Assembly (NCBI GenBank): GCA_025927475.1
Contig: JAICLL010000024.1
Span: 1-52,484 of the forward strand
DNA from: Pirellulales bacterium
GTDB taxonomy: Bacteria > Planctomycetota > Planctomycetia > Pirellulales > JAICIG01
Direction: 5' to 3'
Length of the DNA: 52,484 nt
In this document: one piece after another, positions 1 through 8,102 of the stretch
Numbering within the stretch: position 1 is the stretch's first letter
Layout: the number at the start of each line of letters is the position of its first letter
Made by a program: the position numbers and the translations under genes
Notes under the pieces: model-generated
Seen by the model: only the letters and a program-made list of their open reading frames with translations
Database searches by the model: none
What the model was told of the DNA's origin: nothing

Positions 1-2453
1 TCGCCGGCGCTGGTCACCTCGCCATCGGCATTGTAGCCCGTGGCGATGGTGTTGACCACGGTGCTTCCATTCACCCATTTTTCCGCGGTCGTGCGGTTCA
101 AATGGTCCACGGTCAGATCGCGGACCCGCGCGTCCCTGTCGGTCTCTTGGATGAGGTTACTGGCGGGATCCCACGAATACAGGCGCGAGTAGCCAAGCTG
201 GTTCTTGTCGCTGGTCACCCGCTCCAGGTTGTCCCGCACCCAGGTGGTGGTGTTGTTGTCGCTGTCGGTCAGCGACGTCATGAACCCGTCCAGGTCGAAC
301 GCCATTTGGGTTGTTCCCAACAGCGCGTCTTGCACGGCGGTTTTGCGGCCCAGGGCGTCCCAGGTGTTGGTGGTGGTTTCGGCATCGCTGCCCGTGCCGA
401 CGGTGACGGAAGTGACTTCCGAGAGATTGTTGTACGCCGTGGCGGTGTTGACGCCGGTGAAGCTGACGTCGTTGGTTTCGCGGCCCATGCCATCGAATGT
501 GTCGGTCTGCGTGCGAGCGAGAGGATCAAGTTCCTGGGTCCTTTCGCCATCGAGGTCCAGCGTGAATTTCCAGACCGGCGCCGTCTGGCCGACGCCGGGC
601 ACGGGCTGGTCGGTCTCGATCACCCGGTTCAGGTCGTCCAGAATTTCGCTGGTCGTGCCGCCATTCGGGGTGGTGGTGCTGATCTGATTTCCATCCAGAT
701 CGTAGCCGAGCATGGTGGTCGTGCTGGCGTCGCCCGCACCGCCGGTGGTCAGGTTCGGGGCGATGGTGGCAATCAGCCAGCCATCCGGGTTCCACTGTTG
801 CTGATAGACCCGGCCCATGGGGTCAACCGTTTCCATGAGTTTCTGAGCCTGGTTGTAATCCCAGTGCCAAGTGGGCTGCGGCGCCACCCCATCGGGCGAA
901 GGCTCGATTTCTTCCGTCCGTTCATTGCGGTCGTTATATACCTCTGTATATTGGTTGCCGTCGGCATCGATGTAACCCACTTCGTTGCCGTCGCTGTCGA
1001 ACGACCAGTGCAAGACGGGCGAGGCCAGCGGGCCCGAGCCGTCGGGGTCAGGCAGTATTTCTTCAATAAGTTCTCCGAAATCATCGTAGATAAATTGCGT
1101 GAGATGGCCAAGAGCGTCTTGTTCGGACGTGACCTGCCCGTCGCCGTTATAGGCATACGTGACGGTGGGTCTTGCCGCGCCGGGCGTGGGGGCCGGACCC
1201 GTGCTGGTCAACACCTGGCCCCGCCAGTTAAAGGTGTTGTCCGTTTCGTTGGATGCCTGGTCGAACTCCTGCACCGCCATGCCCAGGCCGTTATAGACCA
1301 CCGTGCTTTGCGGCCCGCCCAGTCCGCCGCCATCGGGGTTCGGCAGCGTGACGCTGGTTTGTAGATCGTTGGCCGAATAGCCCAGGCTGGTGAGCCGCCG
1401 CATGGGGTCGAGAATCGAGGTCAGATGATCGGCATCATCATATCCCAGCGTGGTCACAGTGTCATTGCTGCCGCCGGTGGGATCGGGCTGGGTGATCTTG
1501 GTCAGCTCAGGATCGTCGCCGTCGCTGCCCAGCGCATACGCATAAAACGTGCTCAGGTTGCGGGCGTCGGTCGCTTCGATTTCCCGTCCCTTGGCGTCCC
1601 AGACTTGCGTGTAGGTGGGCCGCACATTGGGATTGTTCGGATCGGGGGCCGGCAGCTCCGTCTCGACCAGTCTGTTCAAATTGTCATACGTCGTCAGCGT
1701 GGTCGCCAGCAACTCGTTGGTGTAGCTCGCCGGGTTGTCGTTGAGGTCGTACGTCATCGACACGCTGGCCTGGTCAGGCGTGCCTTGCGCATAGACAATC
1801 TCCGCAACCTGGCCATGGTGCGTGTACGAATAATCGGTAAAAATCCCGCGAGGGTCTTCCTCGGTGGCCACCAGTCCGGCCGGCGGATCGTCGGGATTGA
1901 CCGGGGCGGGCGTGTAGGTGTAGTGCGTCACGCGGTTGGCCACGCCCTGCGTGTGGCTGACCTGCGTCACGGTCAGCACTTCGCCCGTGGATGGATCGAG
2001 GGCATAGTCGGTCTCGCGCCCCGCCGCATCCACATAGACCGTCGGCTCGTGCCAGGTGGGGTCGATCGTCCAGGTTTCCTTGCTGCCGTCAGGCAGGTCT
2101 CGCTCGATCAGATCGCCGCTGTCGTTATATTGCAGCCCGGTCACCAGCGGCTGCCCGCCCACGGTCAGCGGCGGCTGCGTGATTTGCGTGACCTCGTGCA
2201 TGTCGTTCACTTGATCGCTGACCGTATTGCCGGCGGCATCCGTCGTCGAAAGCGTATCGCCCGAACTCAAATCGACGGTATAGCTGCTAGTGTGGCCGTT
2301 GCCGTCGGTCGTGGCTCCCACGATGCTGCTGGCATAGACCAGCGGGGCGAGATTCGACTGCGTGCCGAGGCCGGAACTGGTGTCCACAATCGCCTGGCTG
2401 GCGGGCGTGCTGTTCTCGGTCGAGGTGTTGTCGGGGCCGACGATCTTGGTCAC
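1..2453 (-). CDS. RHS/YD-repeat surface protein, partial (3' end beyond left edge)
   Basis: The minus strand is open from the left edge to about 2453 in the frame whose codons begin at positions divisible by three. The translation is a long run of YD-type repeats, for example LGYDLDGNQISTTTPNGGTT, DALGHLTQFIYDDFGELIEE and LTSLGYSANDLQTSV. This is typical of RHS proteins, which are large exported or cell-surface proteins whose beta-cocoon often holds a variable C-terminal toxin; here the C terminus lies outside the window. GTG at 2453 is the first plausible in-frame start after the N-terminal tag region, but no start is convincing because the expected long N-terminal region is missing. The true beginning is probably the out-of-frame fragment at 2450-2644. 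A weak minus-strand promoter candidate lies at 2773-2800. The family assignment is strong; whether the gene is functional is doubtful. Confidence 0.85.
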   Translation of the reverse strand, partial: MTKIVGPDNTSTENSTPASQAIVDTSSGLGTQSNLAPLVYASSIVGATTDGNGHTSSYTVDLSSGDTLSTTDAAGNTVSDQVNDMHEVTQITQPPLTVGGQPLVTGLQYNDSGDLIERDLPDGSKETWTIDPTWHEPTVYVDAAGRETDYALDPSTGEVLTVTQVSHTQGVANRVTHYTYTPAPVNPDDPPAGLVATEEDPRGIFTDYSYTHHGQVAEIVYAQGTPDQASVSMTYDLNDNPASYTNELLATTLTTYDNLNRLVETELPAPDPNNPNVRPTYTQVWDAKGREIEATDARNLSTFYAYALGSDGDDPELTKITQPDPTGGSNDTVTTLGYDDADHLTSILDPMRRLTSLGYSANDLQTSVTLPNPDGGGLGGPQSTVVYNGLGMAVQEFDQASNETDNTFNWRGQVLTSTGPAPTPGAARPTVTYAYNGDGQVTSEQDALGHLTQFIYDDFGELIEEILPDPDGSGPLASPVLHWSFDSDGNEVGYIDADGNQYTEVYNDRNERTEEIEPSPDGVAPQPTWHWDYNQAQKLMETVDPMGRVYQQQWNPDGWLIATIAPNLTTGGAGDASTTTMLGYDLDGNQISTTTPNGGTTSEILDDLNRVIETDQPVPGVGQTAPVWKFTLDLDGERTQELDPLARTQTDTFDGMGRETNDVSFTGVNTATAYNNLSEVTSVTVGTGSDAETTTNTWDALGRKTAVQDALLGTTQMAFDLDGFMTSLTDSDNNTTTWVRDNLERVTSDKNQLGYSRLYSWDPASNLIQETDRDARVRDLTVDHLNRTTAEKWVNGSTVVNTIATGYNADGEVTSAG

Positions 2454-2644
2454 TGCCCGCCACGGGTTATAGCCGCCGCCGCCTGCTCGGGCGAGAGCCG
2501 CGGCATGCAGGCCAACTCGGCCGACGTGATCACGCTGCCCGCCGCCAATAATTCGCGGGCTTCCAGGGCTTCGAGCACGTGAACCGCCGCGGCACGATCG
2601 AGTAACGACAGCGAGTCGGAGGGGCAAATCGCCATTTTCGCCAT
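2450..2644 (-). pseudogene. Out-of-frame N-terminal fragment of the RHS gene
   Basis: This 64-residue frame begins MAKMAICPSDS and carries VLEALEARELLAAGSVI. That resembles the LEALEPRxLLA tag found near the start of many planctomycete surface proteins. It ends ITRGGQ and stops at 2450, exactly where the RHS frame begins to give sensible sequence in a different frame. The simplest reading is that the original start of the RHS gene is now joined out of frame to its interior, by a deletion or frameshift. An assembly or base-calling error in the GCC-rich stretch at 2472-2483 is also possible. The tag is recognised from its pattern only. Confidence 0.5.
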
Positions 2645-2772
2645 TCAAACAACCCGCGTTCGCGGCGAAAAACTGCCAGCGATTCAACCATCGAGTGCCC
2701 TCCGAATCTCAAGCCAGTGGCCTGCTGGGAAGTGCCTCTTCCGATCCGGGAGACAAACACTCAACGGCCGTA

Positions 2773-2800
2773 AGTGTAGCCGGGATTGATAAGATCGCAA
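2773..2800 (-). promoter_or_regulatory. Possible sigma70-type promoter for the RHS gene
   Basis: On the minus strand TTGCGA (2795-2800) and TACACT (2773-2778) are separated by 16 bp. Each box matches four of six consensus bases, and the pair lies about 130 bp upstream of the RHS N-terminal tag. It is weak on its own, but it sits back to back with the strong plus-strand promoter at 2844. Confidence 0.3.
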
Positions 2801-2843
2801 GCGAATTCTGGCGAAATGCTACCCTGTTCAATTTACAGGGGGG

Positions 2844-2872
2844 TTGACATAGAACATGAACTGATGTATACT
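2844..2872 (+). promoter_or_regulatory. Consensus-quality sigma70 promoter
   Basis: TTGACA at 2844-2849 is followed after exactly 17 bp by TATACT at 2867-2872, which is 11 of 12 consensus bases at the optimal spacing. Transcription would start near 2879 and read rightwards through the small ORF at 2936-3118 and then antisense into msrA. No plus-strand intrinsic terminator was seen before msrA. Such close matches are uncommon by chance in GC-rich DNA. Confidence 0.65.
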
Positions 2873-2935
2873 ACAGCTTAGGCCGCACCGATGCCAGAAT
2901 TCCGCCCCGAATCGCGGAGCCGCAGGAGCGATAAT

Positions 2936-3118
2936 ATGTCGCCGCCGAGCGCGCAAAACCGGCGGCTTGCCGGCATTACACCGCCAGCGCGATGGCCGAC
3001 CGCTGGACGGGCGTTTTGGGCAAACGTCGCGGCGCCGCAAAAAGCCGCCACGGTAGCTCCGACACTCCGGGCGGAGATTTGCGGTCCTGGGATTGTCGAT
3101 TCGTCCCGTTGGCCCTAA
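2936..3118 (+). CDS. Small hypothetical protein (60 aa) behind a strong promoter
   Basis: ATG at 2936 is preceded by AGGAG at 2924-2928, seven bases away, and about 57 bp downstream of the predicted transcription start of the promoter at 2844. The frame runs 60 codons, beginning MSPPSAQNRRLAG and ending in a TAA that overlaps the 3' end of msrA on the other strand. The product is rich in Ala, Arg and Pro, with no recognised domain, signal peptide or membrane segment. The arrangement of promoter, ribosome site and ORF supports a gene, but the composition is what GC-rich noncoding DNA would also give. The alternative is a noncoding or msrA-antisense transcript. Part of the ORF (about 3053-3078) overlaps a short palindrome-like sequence. 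Confidence 0.35.
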   Translation: MSPPSAQNRRLAGITPPARWPTAGRAFWANVAAPQKAATVAPTLRAEICGPGIVDSSRWP

Positions 3119-3837
3119 TTGCCGCGTTTTTTTGGCGGCTGTTTTACCTGATCGCGGAACACCTTGTTCACCTTGTTGATTTTGGGGCTGATGATCGCGC
3201 GGCAGTAGCCGTCGCCTTTGTGGCCGTCGTAATAGTCTTGGTGATACTCCTCGGCTGGGTAAAACGCCGTGAACCTGGTGATCTCGGTCACGATCGGCTT
3301 GCGGAAGGCATGCTCGGCGTCGAGCTCTTTTTTATAGTGCAGGGCCAGCTCTTTCTGCTCGTCGGTGTGATAGAAAATCGCCGAGCGATATTGCGTTCCA
3401 AAGTCGGGACCCTGCTGGTTGAGCGTGGTGGGATCGTGGGTCTTCCAAAAGACCTCGAGCAATTCGTCGTAGGTGATCACTTTCGGATCGTACGCGATTT
3501 GGATCGCCTCGGCATGTCCGGTCAGCCCGGTCGATACTTGTTCGTAGGTAGGATTCTCGGTCTCGCCCCCGCTGTATCCCGAGACCACGTCATGAACTCC
3601 CTTGAGCCGCTGAAAGACGGCCTCGGTACACCAGAAGCAACCGCCGGCAAAAGTGGCCCTTTCCAATTTTGCCGCGTCGGCTTGGGCCGCCGGCTTGTCC
3701 GTCGCGTTCGCTGGTGAGGTTTTGGCGGGCTTTTCACGGGGCGCTTTGGCCCAGGCGACGCCGACCGCTACCGCCAAGGCGGCTGCGGTCAATACGCTGG
3801 CGAGCACTTTCGGCGAAACGGATTTGATGGAAGACAT
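3115..3837 (-). CDS. msrA: Peptide-methionine (S)-S-oxide reductase, exported
   Basis: MsrA reduces the S-epimer of methionine sulfoxide in oxidised proteins, using thiol donors. The protein has 240 residues. The catalytic motif GCFWC lies at residues 66-70, followed by the family segments VSGYSGG, GHAEAIQ, FWKTHDPT and AEEYHQDYY. A Cys near the C terminus (GDGYCRAII) is a candidate resolving residue. The first 30 residues (VLASVLTAAALAVAVGVAWA) look like a signal peptide or membrane anchor, so it probably acts outside the cytoplasm. ATG 3837 was chosen over upstream frames because GAGGAA precedes it and the hydrophobic leader follows. It lies 22 bp behind the DUF4058 gene and may be co-transcribed with it. 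The family is certain; the location is inferred. Confidence 0.95.
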   Translation of the reverse strand: MSSIKSVSPKVLASVLTAAALAVAVGVAWAKAPREKPAKTSPANATDKPAAQADAAKLERATFAGGCFWCTEAVFQRLKGVHDVVSGYSGGETENPTYEQVSTGLTGHAEAIQIAYDPKVITYDELLEVFWKTHDPTTLNQQGPDFGTQYRSAIFYHTDEQKELALHYKKELDAEHAFRKPIVTEITRFTAFYPAEEYHQDYYDGHKGDGYCRAIISPKINKVNKVFRDQVKQPPKKRGN

Positions 3838-3859
3838 GCGTAGTTCCTCATCGAGTTGG

Positions 3860-4615
3860 TCAATCAAGTTCAATCTCTTTGTCTGCCTCGAGCACTTCAC
3901 GCCAGCGCCGCGGCATCGCTCGGTAGGCCACCTGATAGGCCGGTTCGAGTTGCACATTGACGCATAGGTTCGGCTCGATGAATAGCGGCATATCGGGCAC
4001 TCGTTCGCCAACGGCGATCGGTTCGATGTATGCGCGAGTCGTCCAGTCGCACTCGTAGGCGGCACAGGTCAAGGGTTTGTCGTCGGGCAAGCGAAACGTT
4101 TCGCCTGCCAACTCGCTCCAGATAGCGGCGTGAATGCCGTCGGGATCCGATTTGCCCGGCGGAAACGGATCGACCAACAGCAAATGAACTCGGTATTCGA
4201 GCAGCTCCAGCGCTTTGCGGAGGAAGGCGTGAAACGCGTGCGTATTCGACTTATTGCCCGGCGAAAGGATTTCAAGAATCGCCACCACCCGATCGCCGCT
4301 CACGTGGCGCACGGCGATCGACTTCTTTTTACGCCGATAAAACTCGCCCTCGGTCTCCGCCATAAACCGCGTCGTAGGCCGGGCGGCCGGCGGCGCGGCG
4401 GTGGCAACCGCCCCGGAGGCTGGCTCGGCGCCGCGCCGGTCTTGCAGGGTAAGCACATCCGGTCCCAGTCCCGCCGCCACCTGCTCGGGCAAGGCGTAAT
4501 AATCGCGGGGCAAAAGACCCGAATTCAGATCGTCGCTGATGGCCCAAATCCATCCGTGATGGAAGGCGTGAAAGATTCCGTCAGGCACTTTGGTCCAATC
4601 GTGCATAGACCGCAT
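3860..4615 (-). CDS. DUF4058 family protein
   Basis: The product begins MRSMHDWTKVPDGIFHAFHH and continues with GLLPRDYYALPEQV, followed by RHVSGDRVVAILEILSPGNK and YRVHLLLVDPFPPG. These are recognised segments of DUF4058, a family of unknown function frequent in planctomycetes and cyanobacteria. The fold is thought to resemble restriction-endonuclease-like proteins, but activity is unproven. The start could be ATG 4615 or ATG 4606 (MHDW); neither has a clear ribosome site. The longer upstream frame lacks family sequence. It lies divergent from the MBOAT gene and 22 bp ahead of msrA. No signal peptide is visible. Confidence 0.85.
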   Translation of the reverse strand: MRSMHDWTKVPDGIFHAFHHGWIWAISDDLNSGLLPRDYYALPEQVAAGLGPDVLTLQDRRGAEPASGAVATAAPPAARPTTRFMAETEGEFYRRKKKSIAVRHVSGDRVVAILEILSPGNKSNTHAFHAFLRKALELLEYRVHLLLVDPFPPGKSDPDGIHAAIWSELAGETFRLPDDKPLTCAAYECDWTTRAYIEPIAVGERVPDMPLFIEPNLCVNVQLEPAYQVAYRAMPRRWREVLEADKEIELD

Positions 4616-4715
4616 TATAGCGGCCGGAACCGGCATTGCACGCTCTTTCGGTTTCGCTATACTTCGCGGCCCGTCGCAGCGCCTTCCCGTCATTTCTGGC
4701 TGCTGGAATCCGCCC

Positions 4716-6140
4716 ATGCTGTTTTGCTCTGAACGTTTCCTGCTGTTTTTTACGATTGTCTTCGCGCTCTACTGGGCGCTGCGCTGGCACACAGCGCGCA
4801 TTTACCTGCTGCTGGCGGCCAGCTTCTACTTTTATGCAAGCTGGAATCGTTGGCTGGCCCTGATCATTGGCGTCTCGACCACCATCGACTACTTCGTGGC
4901 CCGAGGCATGGACGCCACCGACCGGCCCGCCCGCCGCAAGCTGCTGCTAAGCGTCACGGTGATCGCCAATCTCAGCCTGCTCTGCTATTTCAAATACGCC
5001 AACTTCTTTTTGCACTCGCTGGAAGAGGCGCTGCGCGCCGCCGGCTCGACGGCCTCGCTGCCGGTGCTGAGCGTGATTTTGCCGATCGGCATCTCGTTCT
5101 ACACGTTCGAGGCGATCAACTACGCGGTCGACGTCTACCGCCGGCATGTGCGCGCCGAACGAAACCTGGCGCACTTCATGCTGTTCATCACGTTCTTTCC
5201 GCACCTGGTGGCGGGACCGATCGTGCGCGCCCGCGACTTCTTGCCGCAGATTCGCCAGCGCAAGCACTGGGACTGGGCGCGGATGCAGCTCGGCGCTCAG
5301 TTCTTTTTGATGGGGCTGTTCAAAAAGCTGGCCATCGCCGACCGCATGGCCATGTTTGCCGACCCCGTGTTTGCCAACCCAGAACAGTACCGCACCAGCG
5401 CCGTATGGCTGGCCGTGCTGGCTTATGCTTTGCAGATTTATTGCGATTTTTCGGGCTACACCGACATGGCGCTGGGCACGGCCCACCTGCTGGGATTTAA
5501 GCTGGCCCGCAATTTCAACATGCCCTATGCCGCGGCCAATGTCTCGGAGTTCTGGCATCGCTGGCATATTTCGCTGTCGAGCTGGCTGCGCGACTATCTG
5601 TTTATTCCGCTAGGCGGCAGCCGCGGCACCGCCTGGCAAACCAACCGCAATCTGCTGATCACCATGACGCTGGGCGGTCTGTGGCACGGCGCCAGTTGGA
5701 CCTTCGTCGCTTGGGGAGTGCTGCACGGGCTGTTATTGGTGGGCCATCGCTATTTCCGCGACTTTTGTCGCTCGCGGCCAGGGCTTGAACAGGCTTTGCA
5801 ATCGCCGCCGGGCACAGCCGCCCGCGTCGCACTGACGTTCTTCACCGTCTGCATGGCGTGGGTCTTCTTCCGGGCGACCACATTTACGGCCGCGGCCACT
5901 GTGTTTCGCCACCTGTTCGCCGCCCATCAAGGGCTGGCGTTGCCGATGCACAAAGAGAGTTTGCTGGTGCTGGCCACCGTGGTGCTCATCTGCCACCTGG
6001 TGGGCTTGGCCGGGCTGTGGCGGAAGTGGTCGGTGCGCGTGCCCGCCCCGCTGCTGGGCATGAGCTACGCCCTGCTCTTGACGGTCACTCTGGTGCTGGC
6101 GCCCGACGCCGGCAAGGCCTTTATCTATTTTCAGTTCTAG
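4716..6140 (+). CDS. MBOAT family membrane-bound O-acyltransferase (AlgI-like)
   Basis: The 474-residue polytopic membrane protein resembles AlgI, DltB and related acyltransferases that move acyl groups across the membrane to polysaccharides or teichoic acids. Characteristic segments are CYFKYANFF (about 90-98), PIGISFYTFEAINYAVDVYR (123-142), FFPHLVAGPIVR (160-171), FCDFSGYTDMA-like YCDFSGYTDMA (242-252), EFWHRWHISLSSWLRDY (278-294) and LGGLWHGASWTF (319-330). The invariant His of the family is H324 in WHGASW. Start ATG 4716 leads directly into the first membrane helix; the longer frame from 4590 overlaps the DUF4058 start and lacks homologous sequence. The SGNH-like gene follows 84 bp downstream, the usual arrangement for an O-acetylation pair. 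Confidence 0.93.
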   Translation: MLFCSERFLLFFTIVFALYWALRWHTARIYLLLAASFYFYASWNRWLALIIGVSTTIDYFVARGMDATDRPARRKLLLSVTVIANLSLLCYFKYANFFLHSLEEALRAAGSTASLPVLSVILPIGISFYTFEAINYAVDVYRRHVRAERNLAHFMLFITFFPHLVAGPIVRARDFLPQIRQRKHWDWARMQLGAQFFLMGLFKKLAIADRMAMFADPVFANPEQYRTSAVWLAVLAYALQIYCDFSGYTDMALGTAHLLGFKLARNFNMPYAAANVSEFWHRWHISLSSWLRDYLFIPLGGSRGTAWQTNRNLLITMTLGGLWHGASWTFVAWGVLHGLLLVGHRYFRDFCRSRPGLEQALQSPPGTAARVALTFFTVCMAWVFFRATTFTAAATVFRHLFAAHQGLALPMHKESLLVLATVVLICHLVGLAGLWRKWSVRVPAPLLGMSYALLLTVTLVLAPDAGKAFIYFQF

Positions 6141-6224
6141 TCGGCGTTGAACACCGCCGCCACACCAATGGCAAAGTCTGCCAGGAGCGGCGAGCAGGCC
6201 GATTCACCCGGAAGGAGCAAAAAC

Positions 6225-7331
6225 ATGCCATCCCAGACCGGCGGGCGCCAGGCCTTGCGAACGCATGCCCGGTCTGCCGTTGGTTGCGGTTTAACGGGTT
6301 TCGCCTTGTTGCAGGTCGGGCTTTCGGTGGTGATGGACCGCTGGGCGCCGGTGCTGCACGATCCCGAGTACGGTCATAAGCTGGCACTGCTGCGAGCCCG
6401 ACAAGCCGAACATCCCGATTGGCCGTTGGTGCTGGTGCTGGGCAGTTCGCGGTCGGGCATCGGCTTGTCGCCGGCGGCGTTTCCGAAGCTGGCCATCGAG
6501 GGGCACTCGGCGTTGGTGTTCAATTTTGCGATCACCGGCTGCGGTCCGATTCAGGAATTGCAAACCTTCCGGCGGCTGTTGCGTCACGGCGTGCGGCCGC
6601 AACGAGTGCTGATCGAAGTGCACCCGTTGCTGCTGCATCAAGACCACGGCATCGGCGAAGAGACCTGGCTCGACCCGCGGCGGCTCGATCTGGCCGACCT
6701 GGGCACCGTGGGGCGCTATGTCGGCCACCCCTGGAGTTTATACGAGCGGTGGTGCCGGCTGCGTTTGTCTCCCTGGTATTCCAATCGGTTTCTGATTCTC
6801 AACCGCTTTGCCCGCTCGTGGCTCGAAGCGCAGCACCATCAAGACGCCTGGACGCACTTAAGCGGCGATGGCTGGCTTCCTTACGGCCGGCAGGAGATTC
6901 CGACCGATGAATACCGCAAAGGCGTCGAGCACGCCCGGCGCGAGTATGGGCCGATGTTGGCCGATTTTCATGTTACCGCGACGGCCGACGCGGCGCTGAC
7001 GGCGCTGTTGCGGGCCTGCCGCGACGAGGGAATTCCAGCGGCACTTTATTTAATGCCTGAAGGCAGCGAGTTCCGCAGTTGGTATTCACCGCCGGCGCGG
7101 CGCGAGATTGCCGACTATTTGGCGCGGTTGCGGCAAACCTATGGCGTACCGGTTTACGATGCCACGGCGTGGTGCGACGATGGCGATTTTTGGGACAGCC
7201 ATCACCTGCTGGCCACGGGCGCCCGGCGCTTTTCCAAGCGGTTTGGCGGCGAAGCCGTGCGCGAGTTCTTGGCGGGAAGCTATTATACTTCACGCGGACG
7301 TCCACGCGACGTTTCGCAAAACACGAGATAG
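6225..7331 (+). CDS. Membrane-anchored SGNH-hydrolase-like protein, MBOAT partner
   Basis: ATG 6225 has AGGAG at 6213-6217, seven bases upstream, and was preferred to the upstream start at 6147. The 368-residue product has one N-terminal membrane helix (about residues 17-36), then LVLGSSRSGIGLSP with GSSR at 73-76, resembling block I of SGNH/GDSL or DUF1574-type proteins. Near the C terminus DSHHLL (D324, H326) supplies the Asp-x-x-His block. The Ser-Asp-His set could transfer or remove acetyl groups on an extracytoplasmic glycan supplied by the MBOAT protein. The C-terminal 15 or so residues (SRGRPRDVSQNTR) look unconserved. It converges on the PIG-L gene at the end of the polysaccharide cluster. 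Exact family is uncertain. Confidence 0.75.
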   Translation: MPSQTGGRQALRTHARSAVGCGLTGFALLQVGLSVVMDRWAPVLHDPEYGHKLALLRARQAEHPDWPLVLVLGSSRSGIGLSPAAFPKLAIEGHSALVFNFAITGCGPIQELQTFRRLLRHGVRPQRVLIEVHPLLLHQDHGIGEETWLDPRRLDLADLGTVGRYVGHPWSLYERWCRLRLSPWYSNRFLILNRFARSWLEAQHHQDAWTHLSGDGWLPYGRQEIPTDEYRKGVEHARREYGPMLADFHVTATADAALTALLRACRDEGIPAALYLMPEGSEFRSWYSPPARREIADYLARLRQTYGVPVYDATAWCDDGDFWDSHHLLATGARRFSKRFGGEAVREFLAGSYYTSRGRPRDVSQNTR

Positions 7332-7352
7332 GTCACAGCGCGCGTAAAGTCC

Positions 7353-7387
7353 GTAGGGTGGGACTCGCTGCGCTCGGCCCAACCTAC
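7353..7387. repeat. Palindromic dispersed repeat, family A
   Basis: A 35-bp imperfect palindrome (GTAGG at one end, CCTAC at the other, core GGACTCGCTGCGCTCGG) lies between two convergent genes. Related copies occur at 12481-12514 and 12549-12582. Its position suggests a REP-like element that could also act as a bidirectional terminator. When translated it gives the AERSESH string seen at the ends of many planctomycete ORFs. Confidence 0.7.
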
Positions 7388-7434
7388 TCCGCGGCAAATC
7401 GACAAGCGGTTGCCGATTTTGCCGGTCCGATTTT

Positions 7435-8088
7435 TCAGCACGCGGATAACACCAGCTTGCGGCAGGTGAACGCTTCGGCAAACCGTGTGGGCGAGTTGCA
7501 CTCGACGCCGCGCAGACGTAACAGCGACCAGAATGTGTCGGGCGTGAACCAGGGCTTGCTGCGTTGCGTGGCGAAGACCTCGACGAGCGATTCCACCTTA
7601 CGCCGGCAGATCGCCTCGGCCAGCGGCACAAAGAGGTTGGGATGCCCGAGATCGCCCTCGTATTTGGGAATTTCGTATTCGACGATCAAGTGATCGCGAA
7701 AGGCGCACCAGCTAAGTTCGGCCACCAGGCGATGGTCTTGGTGCAGGTCTTCGCGGCGATGCGTGAAGATCAGGTCGGGCGGCTGCTCTTTTTGCAAGTC
7801 GGCAAAAAACTCCTTGAGCTCGCCGCCAATAAATGGAAAGCAAGTATCGCGGAAGCCTTTGACGGTGACCTTCCGTTGCCGAGCGTTGGCCAGAAACAGC
7901 TCGCCGCCGCGCGTGGCTTCTGCGGACCGGGCTGTATCGCCGCTGAGCACCACCCAATGGACGTCGATCTCACGCGGCCGCTCTGCCAAAAGCTGCATGA
8001 GCGTTCCGCCGCAGCCGATCTCCAGATCATCGGCATGAGCGCCCAGGCAAAGGATCGAGCGGATGGAATCGCAAGGAAACGAGAGCAT
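7435..8088 (-). CDS. PIG-L/LmbE family deacetylase
   Basis: The 217-residue protein has the zinc-binding motif AHADDLEIGCGG (residues 17-28) and the second signature LHQDHRLV, which define the PIG-L/LmbE family of N-acetylglucosamine or N-acetyl-amino-sugar deacetylases. ATG 8088 (MLSFPCDS) was chosen because the family fold begins at once; the longer frame from 8196 overlaps the neighbouring cytidylyltransferase gene and is Arg-rich. It is the last gene of the minus-strand polysaccharide cluster, 14 bp after the RfbF-like gene, so an intermediate or nucleotide sugar of that pathway is the likely substrate. No signal peptide is seen, so it is probably cytoplasmic. The family is sure; the substrate is inferred. 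Confidence 0.9.
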   Translation of the reverse strand: MLSFPCDSIRSILCLGAHADDLEIGCGGTLMQLLAERPREIDVHWVVLSGDTARSAEATRGGELFLANARQRKVTVKGFRDTCFPFIGGELKEFFADLQKEQPPDLIFTHRREDLHQDHRLVAELSWCAFRDHLIVEYEIPKYEGDLGHPNLFVPLAEAICRRKVESLVEVFATQRSKPWFTPDTFWSLLRLRGVECNSPTRFAEAFTCRKLVLSAC

Positions 8089-8102
8089 CGGATTTGGCCA
8101 GG

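Noticed and set aside
102..2582. Two long plus-strand open frames (420 and 385 codons) opposite the RHS region
   Set aside because: They are antisense to clear YD-repeat coding sequence on the minus strand, are rich in Val, Arg and Gly as expected of mirror frames, and show no family motifs.
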